A DNA stretch of 9,848 bases from positions 1-9,848 of the forward strand of contig CAYZGR010000085.1 of the NCBI GenBank assembly GCA_964478125.1. The letters run 5' to 3'. The translations under genes and the position numbers were made by a program. Numbering within the stretch: position 1 is the first letter of the stretch; every line of letters starts with the position of its first letter. The notes below the pieces were generated by a model. It did no database searches. It was not told the origin of the DNA and worked only from the letters and a program-made list of their open reading frames with translations. The stretch is from FW021-bin31 sp964478125 (lineage in GTDB: Bacteria > Bacteroidota > Bacteroidia > Chitinophagales > Chitinophagaceae). Shown piece after piece: positions 1-6,515 of the stretch.

Positions 1-2
1 CA

Positions 3-176
3 AAAATCCAAATGACCAAAGGGCGAGTTTATTTTGATGACTTATTTCCATATCGTCGGCTGCCACATAAGAGTCAGGCACATTTTGTATTGGTTTGGAA
101 ATCTTATTTTTACCCCCTATTTCAAAAGTATAAAAGATACCGTTTGAATTGCGGTGGAGTCTCATCAAGCTTCTGA
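3..176 (+). CDS. 3' end of an unrecognised protein, truncated by the window edge
   Basis: The frame is open from the left edge for 57 codons and ends in two in-frame stops, TGA at 174-176 and TAA at 177-179. The other two plus frames close within the first 36 bases. The peptide is rich in basic and aromatic residues and ends LNCGGVSSSF. I do not recognise the family, and no membrane segment or catalytic motif stands out. An in-frame ATG at 12-14 would give a 54-residue protein, but the frame continues upstream of it, so this is more likely the C-terminus of a longer gene. It converges on trhO with about 35 bp between the stops. I see no clear terminator there, only A/T-rich sequence with the short palindrome AAAAGCTTTT. 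A chance open frame cannot be excluded. Confidence 0.45.
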   Translation, partial: KIQMTKGRVYFDDLFPYRRLPHKSQAHFVLVWKSYFYPLFQKYKRYRLNCGGVSSSF

Positions 177-211
177 TAAAACTTTTGAAAAAGCTTTTGC
201 ATAATTGTTTT

Positions 212-1252
212 CTACTTCTTATCTTCCATCGCCAGCCCCAGCATACGATCCCTGGACTTATTAAAGATTTTCTGGCCATTTTGTTTTCCTTTTCGCAGGA
301 TTTTCCGCTCTTCTTCGGGTAATTCCAGCGTATGGCGACAGGTTTCGCTACAGCATCCATTGTATTGCTCTGCACATTCCGGACACTGAATAAATAACAG
401 GTGGCAGCCTTCATTACGACAATTTACATGGGTATCACAAGGCTTTCCACATTGATGGCAATGGCTGATAATTTCGTCCGTAACCCGTTCCCCCAAGCGT
501 TCGTCAAAAACGAAATTTTTTCCATGGAATTTTAATGGGAGCTGTTGTTCACGGGCCTTATGCACATAATTAATGATACCGCCTTTTAAATGAAATACCT
601 TTTTAAATCCATTATGTCGCATCCAGGCGCTGGCCTTTTCACAACGGATGCCCCCGGTGCAATACATAACAATATTTTTATCTTCTCCTCCTTTGAGCAT
701 ATCCACCGCCATAGGTAATTGTTTTTTAAATGTATCGGAGGGTACCTCAAGGGCATTTTCGAAATGACCTACTTCATACTCGTAGTGGTTGCGCATATCT
801 ACAATAATGGTCTCCGGATCCGAAGCCAGCTCATTAAAACGGGCTGCATCTACATATTGCCCCTTTTCGGCCACATTAAATCCGGCATCGTCCAGCCCGT
901 CGGCTACAATTTTTTCCCGGACCTTGATCTTCAATACCCAGAATGATTTTTTTCGTTCCTCCACAGCAATGTTTAATAAATTGCCTCTAAGGAAAGAAAT
1001 GGTATTCAGATAGGCTTTAAATTGTTCCATGTTGTGTTCGGGCACGCTTAACTGGGCATTGAGGCCTTCACCGGCCACGTAAATCCGTCCGAACACTTGT
1101 AGGCCAGACAGATTTTTATACATCTCGTCTCTAAATGCCTGCGGATCGTCAATATTCGCATACTTATAAAAAGAAACCGTCACCCGCTCAAAAGGCTCTT
1201 GTGCCAGCCGTTCTTTCAAAATCTCAGCAGATATTCTATTGTGTAAAACCAT
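212..1252 (-). CDS. trhO: tRNA uridine(34) hydroxylase, rhodanese-domain family (TrhO/YceA)
   Basis: This is a 346-residue member of the UPF0176/YceA family, which makes the 5-hydroxyuridine at wobble position 34 of certain tRNAs (prephenate-independent, oxygen-dependent in characterised members). Three parts are visible. An N-terminal acylphosphatase-like domain spans about residues 20-115 and includes VAGEGLNAQLSVP at 59-71. A rhodanese domain spans about 130-235, with the active-site loop MYCTGGIRCEKA around Cys198, which the reaction requires, and the conserved HLKGGIINYV at 221-230. A Cys-rich tail holds Cys265, 268, 272, 278, 283, 290, 293, 300, 301 and 305 and probably binds zinc. Length and motif order are normal for the longer, Cys-tailed form. 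The ATG at 1252 has a TACCTTTG box about 37 bp upstream. The gene stands alone, divergent from the pRiA4b-like gene. The protein should be cytoplasmic. Confidence 0.93.
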   Translation of the reverse strand: MVLHNRISAEILKERLAQEPFERVTVSFYKYANIDDPQAFRDEMYKNLSGLQVFGRIYVAGEGLNAQLSVPEHNMEQFKAYLNTISFLRGNLLNIAVEERKKSFWVLKIKVREKIVADGLDDAGFNVAEKGQYVDAARFNELASDPETIIVDMRNHYEYEVGHFENALEVPSDTFKKQLPMAVDMLKGGEDKNIVMYCTGGIRCEKASAWMRHNGFKKVFHLKGGIINYVHKAREQQLPLKFHGKNFVFDERLGERVTDEIISHCHQCGKPCDTHVNCRNEGCHLLFIQCPECAEQYNGCCSETCRHTLELPEEERKILRKGKQNGQKIFNKSRDRMLGLAMEDKK

Positions 1253-1288
1253 TCTTTATAATAGTTTAGCTCAAAACAATCGTACCTT

Positions 1289-1297
1289 GCAAAGGTA
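1289..1297 (-). promoter_or_regulatory. Bacteroidota -7 box for trhO, overlapping a plus-strand box
   Basis: Read on the minus strand this is TACCTTTGC, an exact match to the Bacteroidota -7 consensus TAnnTTTG, 36 bp before the trhO start codon. No clean TTTG -33 element lies at the usual 19-21 bp spacing. On the plus strand the overlapping sequence TACCTTGC (1283-1290) is a one-base-shorter version of the same box and lies about 47 bp before the pRiA4b-like gene. The two form a near-perfect palindrome, so the divergent genes may share or compete for one site. The box match is seen; promoter activity is inferred. Confidence 0.55.
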
Positions 1298-1337
1298 AAG
1301 ATAACGATTGATTGTTAACTATTAAACGAATTCAGCT

Positions 1338-1916
1338 ATGGCATTTGTATTCAAAGTCCAGATAAAAGGCATTACCAAGCCGCCCGTGTGGCGAAGGCTG
1401 GCGATACCGGATGCTTTTACTTTTGAGCAATTTCATTATGCCATACCGGATGCTTTCAACTGGTATAATGCACATCTTTTTTCTTTTTCTCCAAAAACAA
1501 CGGGAAGCATCTATGAGATACAAATTCCCTATGAAGGGACAGAGGAATTTACCTGGACAGAAGTCAGGGATGCCCAAAAGCTAAAACTAAAAACCATTTT
1601 TAAAGAAGAAAAGCAAACCTTTATCTATACGTATGATTTTGGCGATAATTGGAAGCATAAAATAACGCTGGAGAAATTAACTCCCGATGAGATTATACGA
1701 CCCTTCTGCCTGGTCGGCAAAGGGAAAAGGCCGCCGGAAGACTGTGGCGGCGTATGGGGTTACGAGGATTTTTTGAGAGCAGTAAGCAACCCCCGACATC
1801 TGGAATACGCAGAAACCCGGGAATGGGCCCTGCTGGCCGAAGGAGAAGAATGGGATGTTCGGGAATTTGATATAGAAGAAGTAAATGCCCGACCCGAGCA
1901 TGGAAACTATTATTAA
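1338..1916 (+). CDS. plasmid pRiA4b ORF-3-like family protein
   Basis: This 192-residue protein carries the family's typical blocks. The opening is FKVQIKGITKPPVWRRL (residues 5-21). An IPDAFTF...HYAIPDAFNWYNAHLFSF region (about 23-50) matches the usual 'P..tF..LH..Iq.aFgW...HL..F' pattern. The core is YTYDFGDNWKHKI (98-110), followed by RPPEDCGGVWGYEDF (131-145). The family is widespread on chromosomes and mobile DNA. Its molecular role is not established, so none is assigned. No transposase or other mobility gene is nearby, so the family name should not be read as evidence of a plasmid or transposon. The TAA stop lies 11 bp before the phosphodiesterase gene, which suggests one transcript. 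The second IPDAF is encoded by an almost identical copy of the DNA encoding the first. It is probably a soluble cytoplasmic protein, as no signal peptide is visible. Confidence 0.88.
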   Translation: MAFVFKVQIKGITKPPVWRRLAIPDAFTFEQFHYAIPDAFNWYNAHLFSFSPKTTGSIYEIQIPYEGTEEFTWTEVRDAQKLKLKTIFKEEKQTFIYTYDFGDNWKHKITLEKLTPDEIIRPFCLVGKGKRPPEDCGGVWGYEDFLRAVSNPRHLEYAETREWALLAEGEEWDVREFDIEEVNARPEHGNYY

Positions 1917-1927
1917 AATCCGTTTAG

Positions 1928-3196
1928 ATGATGAAATCCTTCTTTTTATTTCTGGCTGCCCTAACTCTTCTCCATTATTCCAAGGCTCAGGATACTACGC
2001 AATACATTATTCCTAACCGCGTCAATTCAGCTATCCAACGGCAAAAGCCGTATGTGGTTCTCATTTCTGCTGATGGTTTTCGTTACGATCTGGCGGATAA
2101 ATACAACGCTCCTTTCTTAAAGAAGATGAGGAATCAGGGAGTGAAAGCTGTTTCCATGGAGCCCTGCTACCCTACCCTCACCTTCCCTAATCATTATTCT
2201 ATAGCAACCGGATTATATCCCGCGCACCACGGGCTTGTTGGAAACCATTTTTATGATCCTCAATTTAAACAATTCTATAGCATCAGAGATCGGAAAGCGG
2301 TAGAAGACCCAAAATGGTATGGAGGAATTCCCTTATGGGTTCTCGCGGAAAAACAACATTTGCTATCAGCCAGTTTCTACTGGGTAGGCTCTGAAAGCCA
2401 TATCGATGGTACGGATCCCACCTATTATTACAAGTATAATACGGCCATTCCGATGGACCGGAGAATACAAATATTCAAAAACTGGCTACAGCTCCACGAA
2501 GCCCGGCGACCTCATCTGATCACCTTTTATTTCCCCCAGGTGGATCATGCCGAACACTTGTACGGGGTTGAATCTCCGAAAGTGGCAGATGCGGTCCGGC
2601 TTATTGATCGATCGGTGAAAAAGATGGTAGAGATAGCTCATACTTTGCAGTTGCCCGTTAATTTTATTTTTGTTTCTGATCATGGCATGCTGGATGTTGA
2701 TACTACCCACACTTTAAGATTACCCGCAATAGATACCACTCAATTCATTATCGTAAACGAAGGCGCTCTTGTTCATATTTATACGAAAAACAGGAACAAG
2801 AGGGTCCTTCGTAAGATTTATAAAAAGTTAGTGAACCATGCGAAAAATTATAAAGTTTACAAAGCGAAAAATACGCCTCGCCGGTGGCATTATAACAGGA
2901 AACAGGATCATTTTCACCGGATCGGAGCTATTTTACTGGTATCGGATACGCCTTACGTCTTTGGGAAATCGGTACCGGGACGACATGGTTTTGACAATCG
3001 GTTGCAAGAGATGCAGGCCACCTTTTATGCCTGGGGACCGGCATTCAAAAGCCATCAAACGATTGGCAATTTTGAGAATATCCATATCTATCCACTGATC
3101 GCCCATATTTTAGGGTTAAAAATAACACACAGAATTGATGGAAAACTTGAGACCTTAAAAGGGATTTTAAAAGAGGGAAAACAATTATCCCCTTAA
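1928..3196 (+). CDS. secreted alkaline phosphatase-superfamily protein, nucleotide pyrophosphatase/phosphodiesterase (NPP) type
   Basis: This 422-residue exported enzyme should hydrolyse phosphodiester or pyrophosphate bonds, with nucleotides, nucleotide sugars or lipids as possible substrates, using two zinc ions and a threonine nucleophile. A signal peptide covers about residues 1-20 (hydrophobic stretch FFLFLAALTLL, probable cleavage SKA|QD). The full NPP set lines up with the well-studied Xanthomonas NPP: Asp49 in ISADGFR, nucleophile Thr85 in YPTLTFPNHYS, Asn106 in VGNHFYD, Asp206 and His210 in PQVDHAEH, Asp251-His252 in VSDHGM and His353 in PGRHGFD. Even the 21-residue distance from nucleophile to Asn is kept, so the protein should be active. 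Length is typical of bacterial members. Two adjacent ATG codons (1928, 1931) could start it, and no Shine-Dalgarno is visible. It is probably co-transcribed with the pRiA4b-like gene 11 bp upstream. The substrate cannot be read from the sequence. Confidence 0.92.
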   Translation: MMKSFFLFLAALTLLHYSKAQDTTQYIIPNRVNSAIQRQKPYVVLISADGFRYDLADKYNAPFLKKMRNQGVKAVSMEPCYPTLTFPNHYSIATGLYPAHHGLVGNHFYDPQFKQFYSIRDRKAVEDPKWYGGIPLWVLAEKQHLLSASFYWVGSESHIDGTDPTYYYKYNTAIPMDRRIQIFKNWLQLHEARRPHLITFYFPQVDHAEHLYGVESPKVADAVRLIDRSVKKMVEIAHTLQLPVNFIFVSDHGMLDVDTTHTLRLPAIDTTQFIIVNEGALVHIYTKNRNKRVLRKIYKKLVNHAKNYKVYKAKNTPRRWHYNRKQDHFHRIGAILLVSDTPYVFGKSVPGRHGFDNRLQEMQATFYAWGPAFKSHQTIGNFENIHIYPLIAHILGLKITHRIDGKLETLKGILKEGKQLSP

Positions 3197-3198
3197 GG

Positions 3199-3232
3199 TC
3201 TTCATTGTGCTTCGCTCCATTCGAAATGAAGA
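3199..3232. repeat. REP-like palindromic element, copy A
   Basis: Starting 3 bp after the phosphodiesterase stop, TCTTCATT (3199-3206) and AATGAAGA (3225-3232) form a perfect 8-bp stem around an 18-nt loop. The loop begins with GTGCTTCGCTCCAT, and its 13-base core TGCTTCGCTCCAT (3208-3220) recurs exactly at 3304-3316. There is no T-tract after the stem, so it is not a textbook terminator, though it sits between two convergent genes. The following bases (about 3240-3280, CATCCTGACC...AAATCTTG) resemble intergenic repeats I recall from Bacteroidota genomes. That resemblance is from memory and unchecked. Confidence 0.55.
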
Positions 3233-3287
3233 GAGGCCGCCATCCTGACCGGTCCCAAAGGGGAACGAGGAAATCTTGTTTACAAAT

Positions 3288-4004
3288 TTAGGACTCCTTA
3301 TTATGCTTCGCTCCATCCGGAGTGATGGTCTTTTTCCCCGGCAGATAAACAGATTTCAGATAAAAGGGATTGAAATAGGCGGTATCCGCAAATTGTTTTT
3401 TTTTGTACGCCGCTTCTGCAAGATTAACCAGATGAGAAGCTTTGCAAGTGAAAGGTTCAAACCGCCAGTTAGCTCGCCCCTCTAAGATTTTTTTCGCTTT
3501 AGGCATACCGGTACCGAATACCAACACCTCTTTCCCTTTATATTCCTTCAAAAAATCAACATCCAGAATGGTCGCATTTGGAACAACTCGTTCCTCCAAA
3601 CCGGAAGTATACAATGCAGTAAATACTTCCATTCTACGCGCATCTATCATGGGGCAGAATAGCTCGTTTTTAGAGGTATTATTTTTCTCCTTCATGCCAT
3701 GGGCCATCATTTTTAGGGTGGAAATAACGATCAAAGGAATGTCCCATGCGTAGCATAATCCCTTAGCGGTAGATGCGGCTACCCGGAGCCCCGTATAGGA
3801 TCCCGGTCCACCGCTAAGGGCCACAGCATCAATCTGTTGTCCTCCGTAACCGGTATGCTGTATAATCTCCCGGATATAAGGCGCTATTACCGAGGCGTGT
3901 TCTTTTTGTTGTAGATTGATTTGTTCCGCAAGTACCGTTCCGTTCTTTGAAAGACAAACCGAACCGGCAGATGTAGCAGCATCTATATTTAAAATAAGGG
4001 CCAT
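3288..4004 (-). CDS. tsaB: tRNA threonylcarbamoyladenosine biosynthesis protein TsaB
   Basis: This 238-residue cytoplasmic protein has the ASKHA fold. In characterised bacteria TsaB pairs with TsaD and works with TsaE and TsaC to place threonylcarbamoyl on A37 of ANN-decoding tRNAs, acting as the scaffold that dimerises with TsaD. Seen here are the N-terminal strand ILNIDAATSAGSVCL (4-18), the family signature LSGGPGSYTGLR (63-74), DARRMEVFTALY (121-132) and the conserved C-terminal YFNPFYLK (210-217). The last residues, about 226-234 of TITPDGAKHNKES, are encoded by a repeat element shared with the adjacent intergenic region, so they are probably not part of the ancestral protein. Residues 201-203 (KKK) are encoded by nine A in a row, a possible slippage tract. 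The ATG at 4004 is preceded by a TATCTTTG box with about 18 nt of likely leader. The gene stands alone. Confidence 0.93.
   Translation of the reverse strand: MALILNIDAATSAGSVCLSKNGTVLAEQINLQQKEHASVIAPYIREIIQHTGYGGQQIDAVALSGGPGSYTGLRVAASTAKGLCYAWDIPLIVISTLKMMAHGMKEKNNTSKNELFCPMIDARRMEVFTALYTSGLEERVVPNATILDVDFLKEYKGKEVLVFGTGMPKAKKILEGRANWRFEPFTCKASHLVNLAEAAYKKKQFADTAYFNPFYLKSVYLPGKKTITPDGAKHNKES
3304..3330. repeat. REP-like element, copy B, inside the 3' end of tsaB
   Basis: TGCTTCGCTCCAT at 3304-3316 is identical to 3208-3220 in copy A. The next bases (CCGGAGTGATGG) diverge but keep a similar pattern, and CCATC (3313-3317) pairs with GATGG (3324-3328) across a 6-base loop. This copy lies within the tsaB reading frame and supplies roughly codons 226-234. 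The 13-base identity is seen directly; its membership of a genome-wide repeat family is inferred. Confidence 0.5.
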
Positions 4005-4028
4005 TTTTTAATATAAAGAGATAAAAGA

Positions 4029-4036
4029 CAAAGATA
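4029..4036 (-). promoter_or_regulatory. Bacteroidota -7 box for tsaB
   Basis: On the minus strand this reads TATCTTTG, an exact TAnnTTTG match, 24 bp before the tsaB start codon. That would leave a leader of roughly 18 nt. A convincing TTTG -33 element is not present at standard spacing; only the T-rich ATTTTATG lies there. Confidence 0.5.
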
Positions 4037-4093
4037 GGTGATCTCTTGTATTCATAAAATCGTAACTTCCCACTTTCAAATCAAATAAAGTCT

Positions 4094-4100
4094 TACTTTG
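4094..4100 (+). promoter_or_regulatory. possible -7 box for the RidA gene
   Basis: TACTTTG lies 23 bp before the RidA start codon. It is one base shorter than the TAnnTTTG consensus, and no clear -33 TTTG sits upstream. Position and similarity make it the best promoter candidate for this single-gene unit in the divergent gap with tsaB, but it is weak. Confidence 0.3.
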
Positions 4101-4123
4101 CCTCTGTTTTAAACAAGTCAATT

Positions 4124-4507
4124 ATGGAAAAAAAAGTTATTAATACCTCTGATGCCCCCGCTCCTATCGGCCCTTATCAACAAGCTATTCTGTCTGGAGA
4201 TACCCTTTATATTTCCGGACAGATATCTATTGATGCGCAGACCGATCAGCTTATAAAAGGCGATATTCAGGCGGAGACCCATCAGGTAATGAAAAATTTA
4301 AAGGCCATCCTCTCTGCTGCTGAAATGAACTTTAATAATGTGATTAAAAGCAGCATTTTCGTGACGGACATGAACGATTTTGGCGCTGTTAACGAGATAT
4401 ATGGAAAATATTTCGAAGGCGGGAATTTCCCGGCCCGCGAGACCGTCCAGGTTGCGGCGCTGCCCAAAGGAGTTCATGTGGAAATATCCATGATAGCTTC
4501 TAAATAA
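4124..4507 (+). CDS. ridA: RidA family reactive enamine/imine deaminase
   Basis: This 127-residue member of the RidA/YjgF/UK114 family is of normal length for the cytoplasmic trimeric enzymes that hydrolyse 2-aminoacrylate and related enamines or imines to 2-ketoacids and ammonia, protecting PLP enzymes. It has the N-terminal APAPIGPYQQA (11-21), YISGQI (29-34) and the C-terminal signature NFPARETVQVAALPKGVHVEI (101-121). The substrate-binding Arg105 and the conserved Glu120 are both present, as expected for an active RidA rather than the divergent Rid subfamilies. The start codon is followed by a run of eight A (codons 2-4, GAA AAA AAA), and there is no Shine-Dalgarno. It is a single-gene unit divergent from tsaB, closed by the hairpin at 4524-4556. 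Confidence 0.93.
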   Translation: MEKKVINTSDAPAPIGPYQQAILSGDTLYISGQISIDAQTDQLIKGDIQAETHQVMKNLKAILSAAEMNFNNVIKSSIFVTDMNDFGAVNEIYGKYFEGGNFPARETVQVAALPKGVHVEISMIASK

Positions 4508-4523
4508 AACACAGGATATTTAC

Positions 4524-4556
4524 AAAACCGGTTCCAGAATTGAACCGGTTTTTTTT
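4524..4556. terminator. bidirectional intrinsic terminator between ridA and nagB
   Basis: AAAACCGGTTC (4524-4534) pairs with GAACCGGTTTT (4542-4552), an 11-bp perfect stem with a 7-nt loop. On the plus strand it is followed by an unbroken T run to 4556, making a strong terminator 16 bp after the ridA stop. On the minus strand the same hairpin starts immediately after the nagB stop codon (4555-4557), with a shorter TTTT tail, so it probably ends both convergent transcripts. The T run overlaps the nagB stop. Confidence 0.88.
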
Positions 4557-6477
4557 AATAATGATGTCTTACGAAAGCTTCGAGAGCTGCATATTTGGGT
4601 AATCCCAGGCGGTCAAACAATTCGGCAGTCTGCGCATTCCGGTCTTCCGCCCGTTCCCAAAATTCACGGGAATCTGCCCCCTGGAAAGGTACCGAGTCTT
4701 TTTGACTTTGATGGATAAAAATACCATGGCGTTTTTCAATTACCTGATCGGGACTCATGGGAATGGCCATTTCGATTTCGTAGGGTTCAAATTCCTGCCA
4801 CGCCCCCCTATACAGCCACAGCCAGCAATCTTTCATAAAAGGCTCGTTTTTCAGGCGCTTGAGTACTTCAAAAATAATATCGAGACACACCTTATGTGTT
4901 CCGTGCGGATCGGCCAGGTCGCCGGCGGCAAAGATCTGATGGGGCTTTATTTCCCGTATAAGGTTCATAACGAGTTGGTAATCAGTCTCCCCGGGGGGAT
5001 TCTTTTCAATTTTACCTGTTTCGTAAAAAGGCAGGTCAAGAAAATGAATGTGGTCATCTTTCAAACCTACATATCGGCTGGTGGCCCGGGCTTCACAGCG
5101 CCTGATCAATCCCTTTATCGCCCGGACTTCTTTTGAATCTATATCACTATGCTTCTTTGTTCTTAGAAAATCTTCAGCTTCCTTAATGATCCGGGAACTC
5201 CGGCTGTTATCTATATTGAACAATTGATCAAAACCGGCTGCAAAATCCAGGAAGCGGATCACGAACTCATCTCCCACTGCAATATCTCCGGAAGTCTGGT
5301 ATGCCACATGCACATCATGTCCCTGCTCCTGCAGGCGAATGAAAGTACCTCCCATCGAAATGATGTCATCATCAGGATGCGGGGAAAAGATCAATACCCG
5401 CTTTGGCATCGGTTCTGAACGTTCGGGATGTCCGGGTATTTCCACGTTGGGCTTGCCTCCCGGCCATCCGGTGATCGCATTTTTCATCCCGTTGAACACC
5501 ATCAGGTTGATCTCATAAGCGCTGCCATGTTCAACAAGAAGTTCGCTCAAACCATGATCGTTATAATCATTATCGGTAAGCATTAATATGGGTTTCCCCA
5601 GATTAAGCGCCATGGTACAAACGGCTTTCCGTATAATTTTTGGAGTCCATTCACATCCTCCGGTGAGCCAGGGAGATTTAAAGCGGGTCAGCTCTTCAGC
5701 CGCCTGCTGATCGAGAACAAAAAGACTGTCTCCATGTTGTTGTAACAAGGATGCGGGCACTTGTTCGGTAGAATGTCCTTCTACGGCTTTTTGTACTACC
5801 GGCGCCTTGTGCTGCCCCCAGGCCATCAACACAATTTTGCGTGCTTTCATAATGGTGCTGATCCCCATGGTAATGGCCAGGCGGGGCACTTTTGCCATAT
5901 TGGGAAAATCATATGAATTGGCCAGGCGTGTACGGTTATCTAATGCAATCAAGCGTGTACGGGAAGCGGGATTGGATCCCGGCTCGTTAAAGCCGATATG
6001 TCCATTAGAACCAATGCCCAGAATCTGCAGATCTATTCCCCCAGCCTCTTCAATCTGCTTTTCATACGCTCCGCAATATTCTTTCATTTGATCTTTTGGG
6101 ATCGTTCCATCGGGAATATGAACATTTTCCATATCAATATCTACATGATCGAAAAGCTGTTCCCGCATAAACCGGTTATAACTTGGCAGCGCATCTGCAT
6201 CCATTGGATAATATTCATCCAGGTTGAAGGTAACTACATTCCGAAAGCTCAGGCCTTCGGTCCTGTGAAGCCGAATCAGCTCGGCATACAAGGATTTGGG
6301 CGTAGAGCCGGTGGCCAGTCCCAAAACACAGGCTTCGTTCGTCTCTTGTTTCCTGCGAATGAGCTCCGCTATCATCTGTGCTACTGCAATGGCTCCCAGC
6401 TTGGCATTATCATAAATTTTAACCGGTATGCGCTCGAAGCTGTCGGTCAGGTCAATATCCACAAAAGTGTTTGTCAT
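4555..6477 (-). CDS. nagB: glucosamine-6-phosphate deaminase fused to a PIG-L/LmbE deacetylase-like domain
   Basis: This 640-residue two-domain cytoplasmic protein starts with a NagB domain (about 15-265), which converts glucosamine-6-phosphate to fructose-6-phosphate and ammonia. It shows LGLATGSTPKSLY (52-64), FNLDEYY (84-90, catalytic base Asp87) and GIGSNGHIGFNEPGS (154-168, with His160 and Glu165). Asn158 stands where E. coli NagB has Asp141, as in the Bacillus-type enzymes. A linker (about 268-355) leads to a PIG-L/LmbE domain (about 358-590) with the zinc motif FSPHPDDD (364-371) and the distal DPHGTH (523-528), so both metal-binding ends are intact. Single-domain NagB is near 260 residues; the long form is known in Bacteroidota, where the second domain's substrate is unclear. 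The ATG at 6477 gives MTNTF. It lies 38 bp downstream of the GH20 gene on the same strand, so one transcript and a shared role in GlcNAc use are likely. Confidence 0.93.
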   Translation of the reverse strand: MTNTFVDIDLTDSFERIPVKIYDNAKLGAIAVAQMIAELIRRKQETNEACVLGLATGSTPKSLYAELIRLHRTEGLSFRNVVTFNLDEYYPMDADALPSYNRFMREQLFDHVDIDMENVHIPDGTIPKDQMKEYCGAYEKQIEEAGGIDLQILGIGSNGHIGFNEPGSNPASRTRLIALDNRTRLANSYDFPNMAKVPRLAITMGISTIMKARKIVLMAWGQHKAPVVQKAVEGHSTEQVPASLLQQHGDSLFVLDQQAAEELTRFKSPWLTGGCEWTPKIIRKAVCTMALNLGKPILMLTDNDYNDHGLSELLVEHGSAYEINLMVFNGMKNAITGWPGGKPNVEIPGHPERSEPMPKRVLIFSPHPDDDIISMGGTFIRLQEQGHDVHVAYQTSGDIAVGDEFVIRFLDFAAGFDQLFNIDNSRSSRIIKEAEDFLRTKKHSDIDSKEVRAIKGLIRRCEARATSRYVGLKDDHIHFLDLPFYETGKIEKNPPGETDYQLVMNLIREIKPHQIFAAGDLADPHGTHKVCLDIIFEVLKRLKNEPFMKDCWLWLYRGAWQEFEPYEIEMAIPMSPDQVIEKRHGIFIHQSQKDSVPFQGADSREFWERAEDRNAQTAELFDRLGLPKYAALEAFVRHHY

Positions 6478-6515
6478 TGTTTTTTATCGGGTTAGGAATT
6501 AATAAATTAAAGTCA

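Noticed and set aside
177..211. Terminator between the left-edge gene and trhO
   Set aside because: Only a loopless 10-bp A/T palindrome and a 5-bp hairpin are present; neither is a convincing intrinsic terminator.
719..1013. Two plus-strand open frames opposite trhO
   Set aside because: They lie entirely inside the well-supported trhO gene on the other strand, and their translations show no family features.
1338..1916. Mobile element or plasmid remnant suggested by the pRiA4b family name
   Set aside because: No transposase, integrase, terminal repeats or target duplications are seen around it, and the family is common on chromosomes.
5998..6495. A 165-codon plus-strand open frame
   Set aside because: It is antisense to the NagB domain and is explained as a shadow of that gene.
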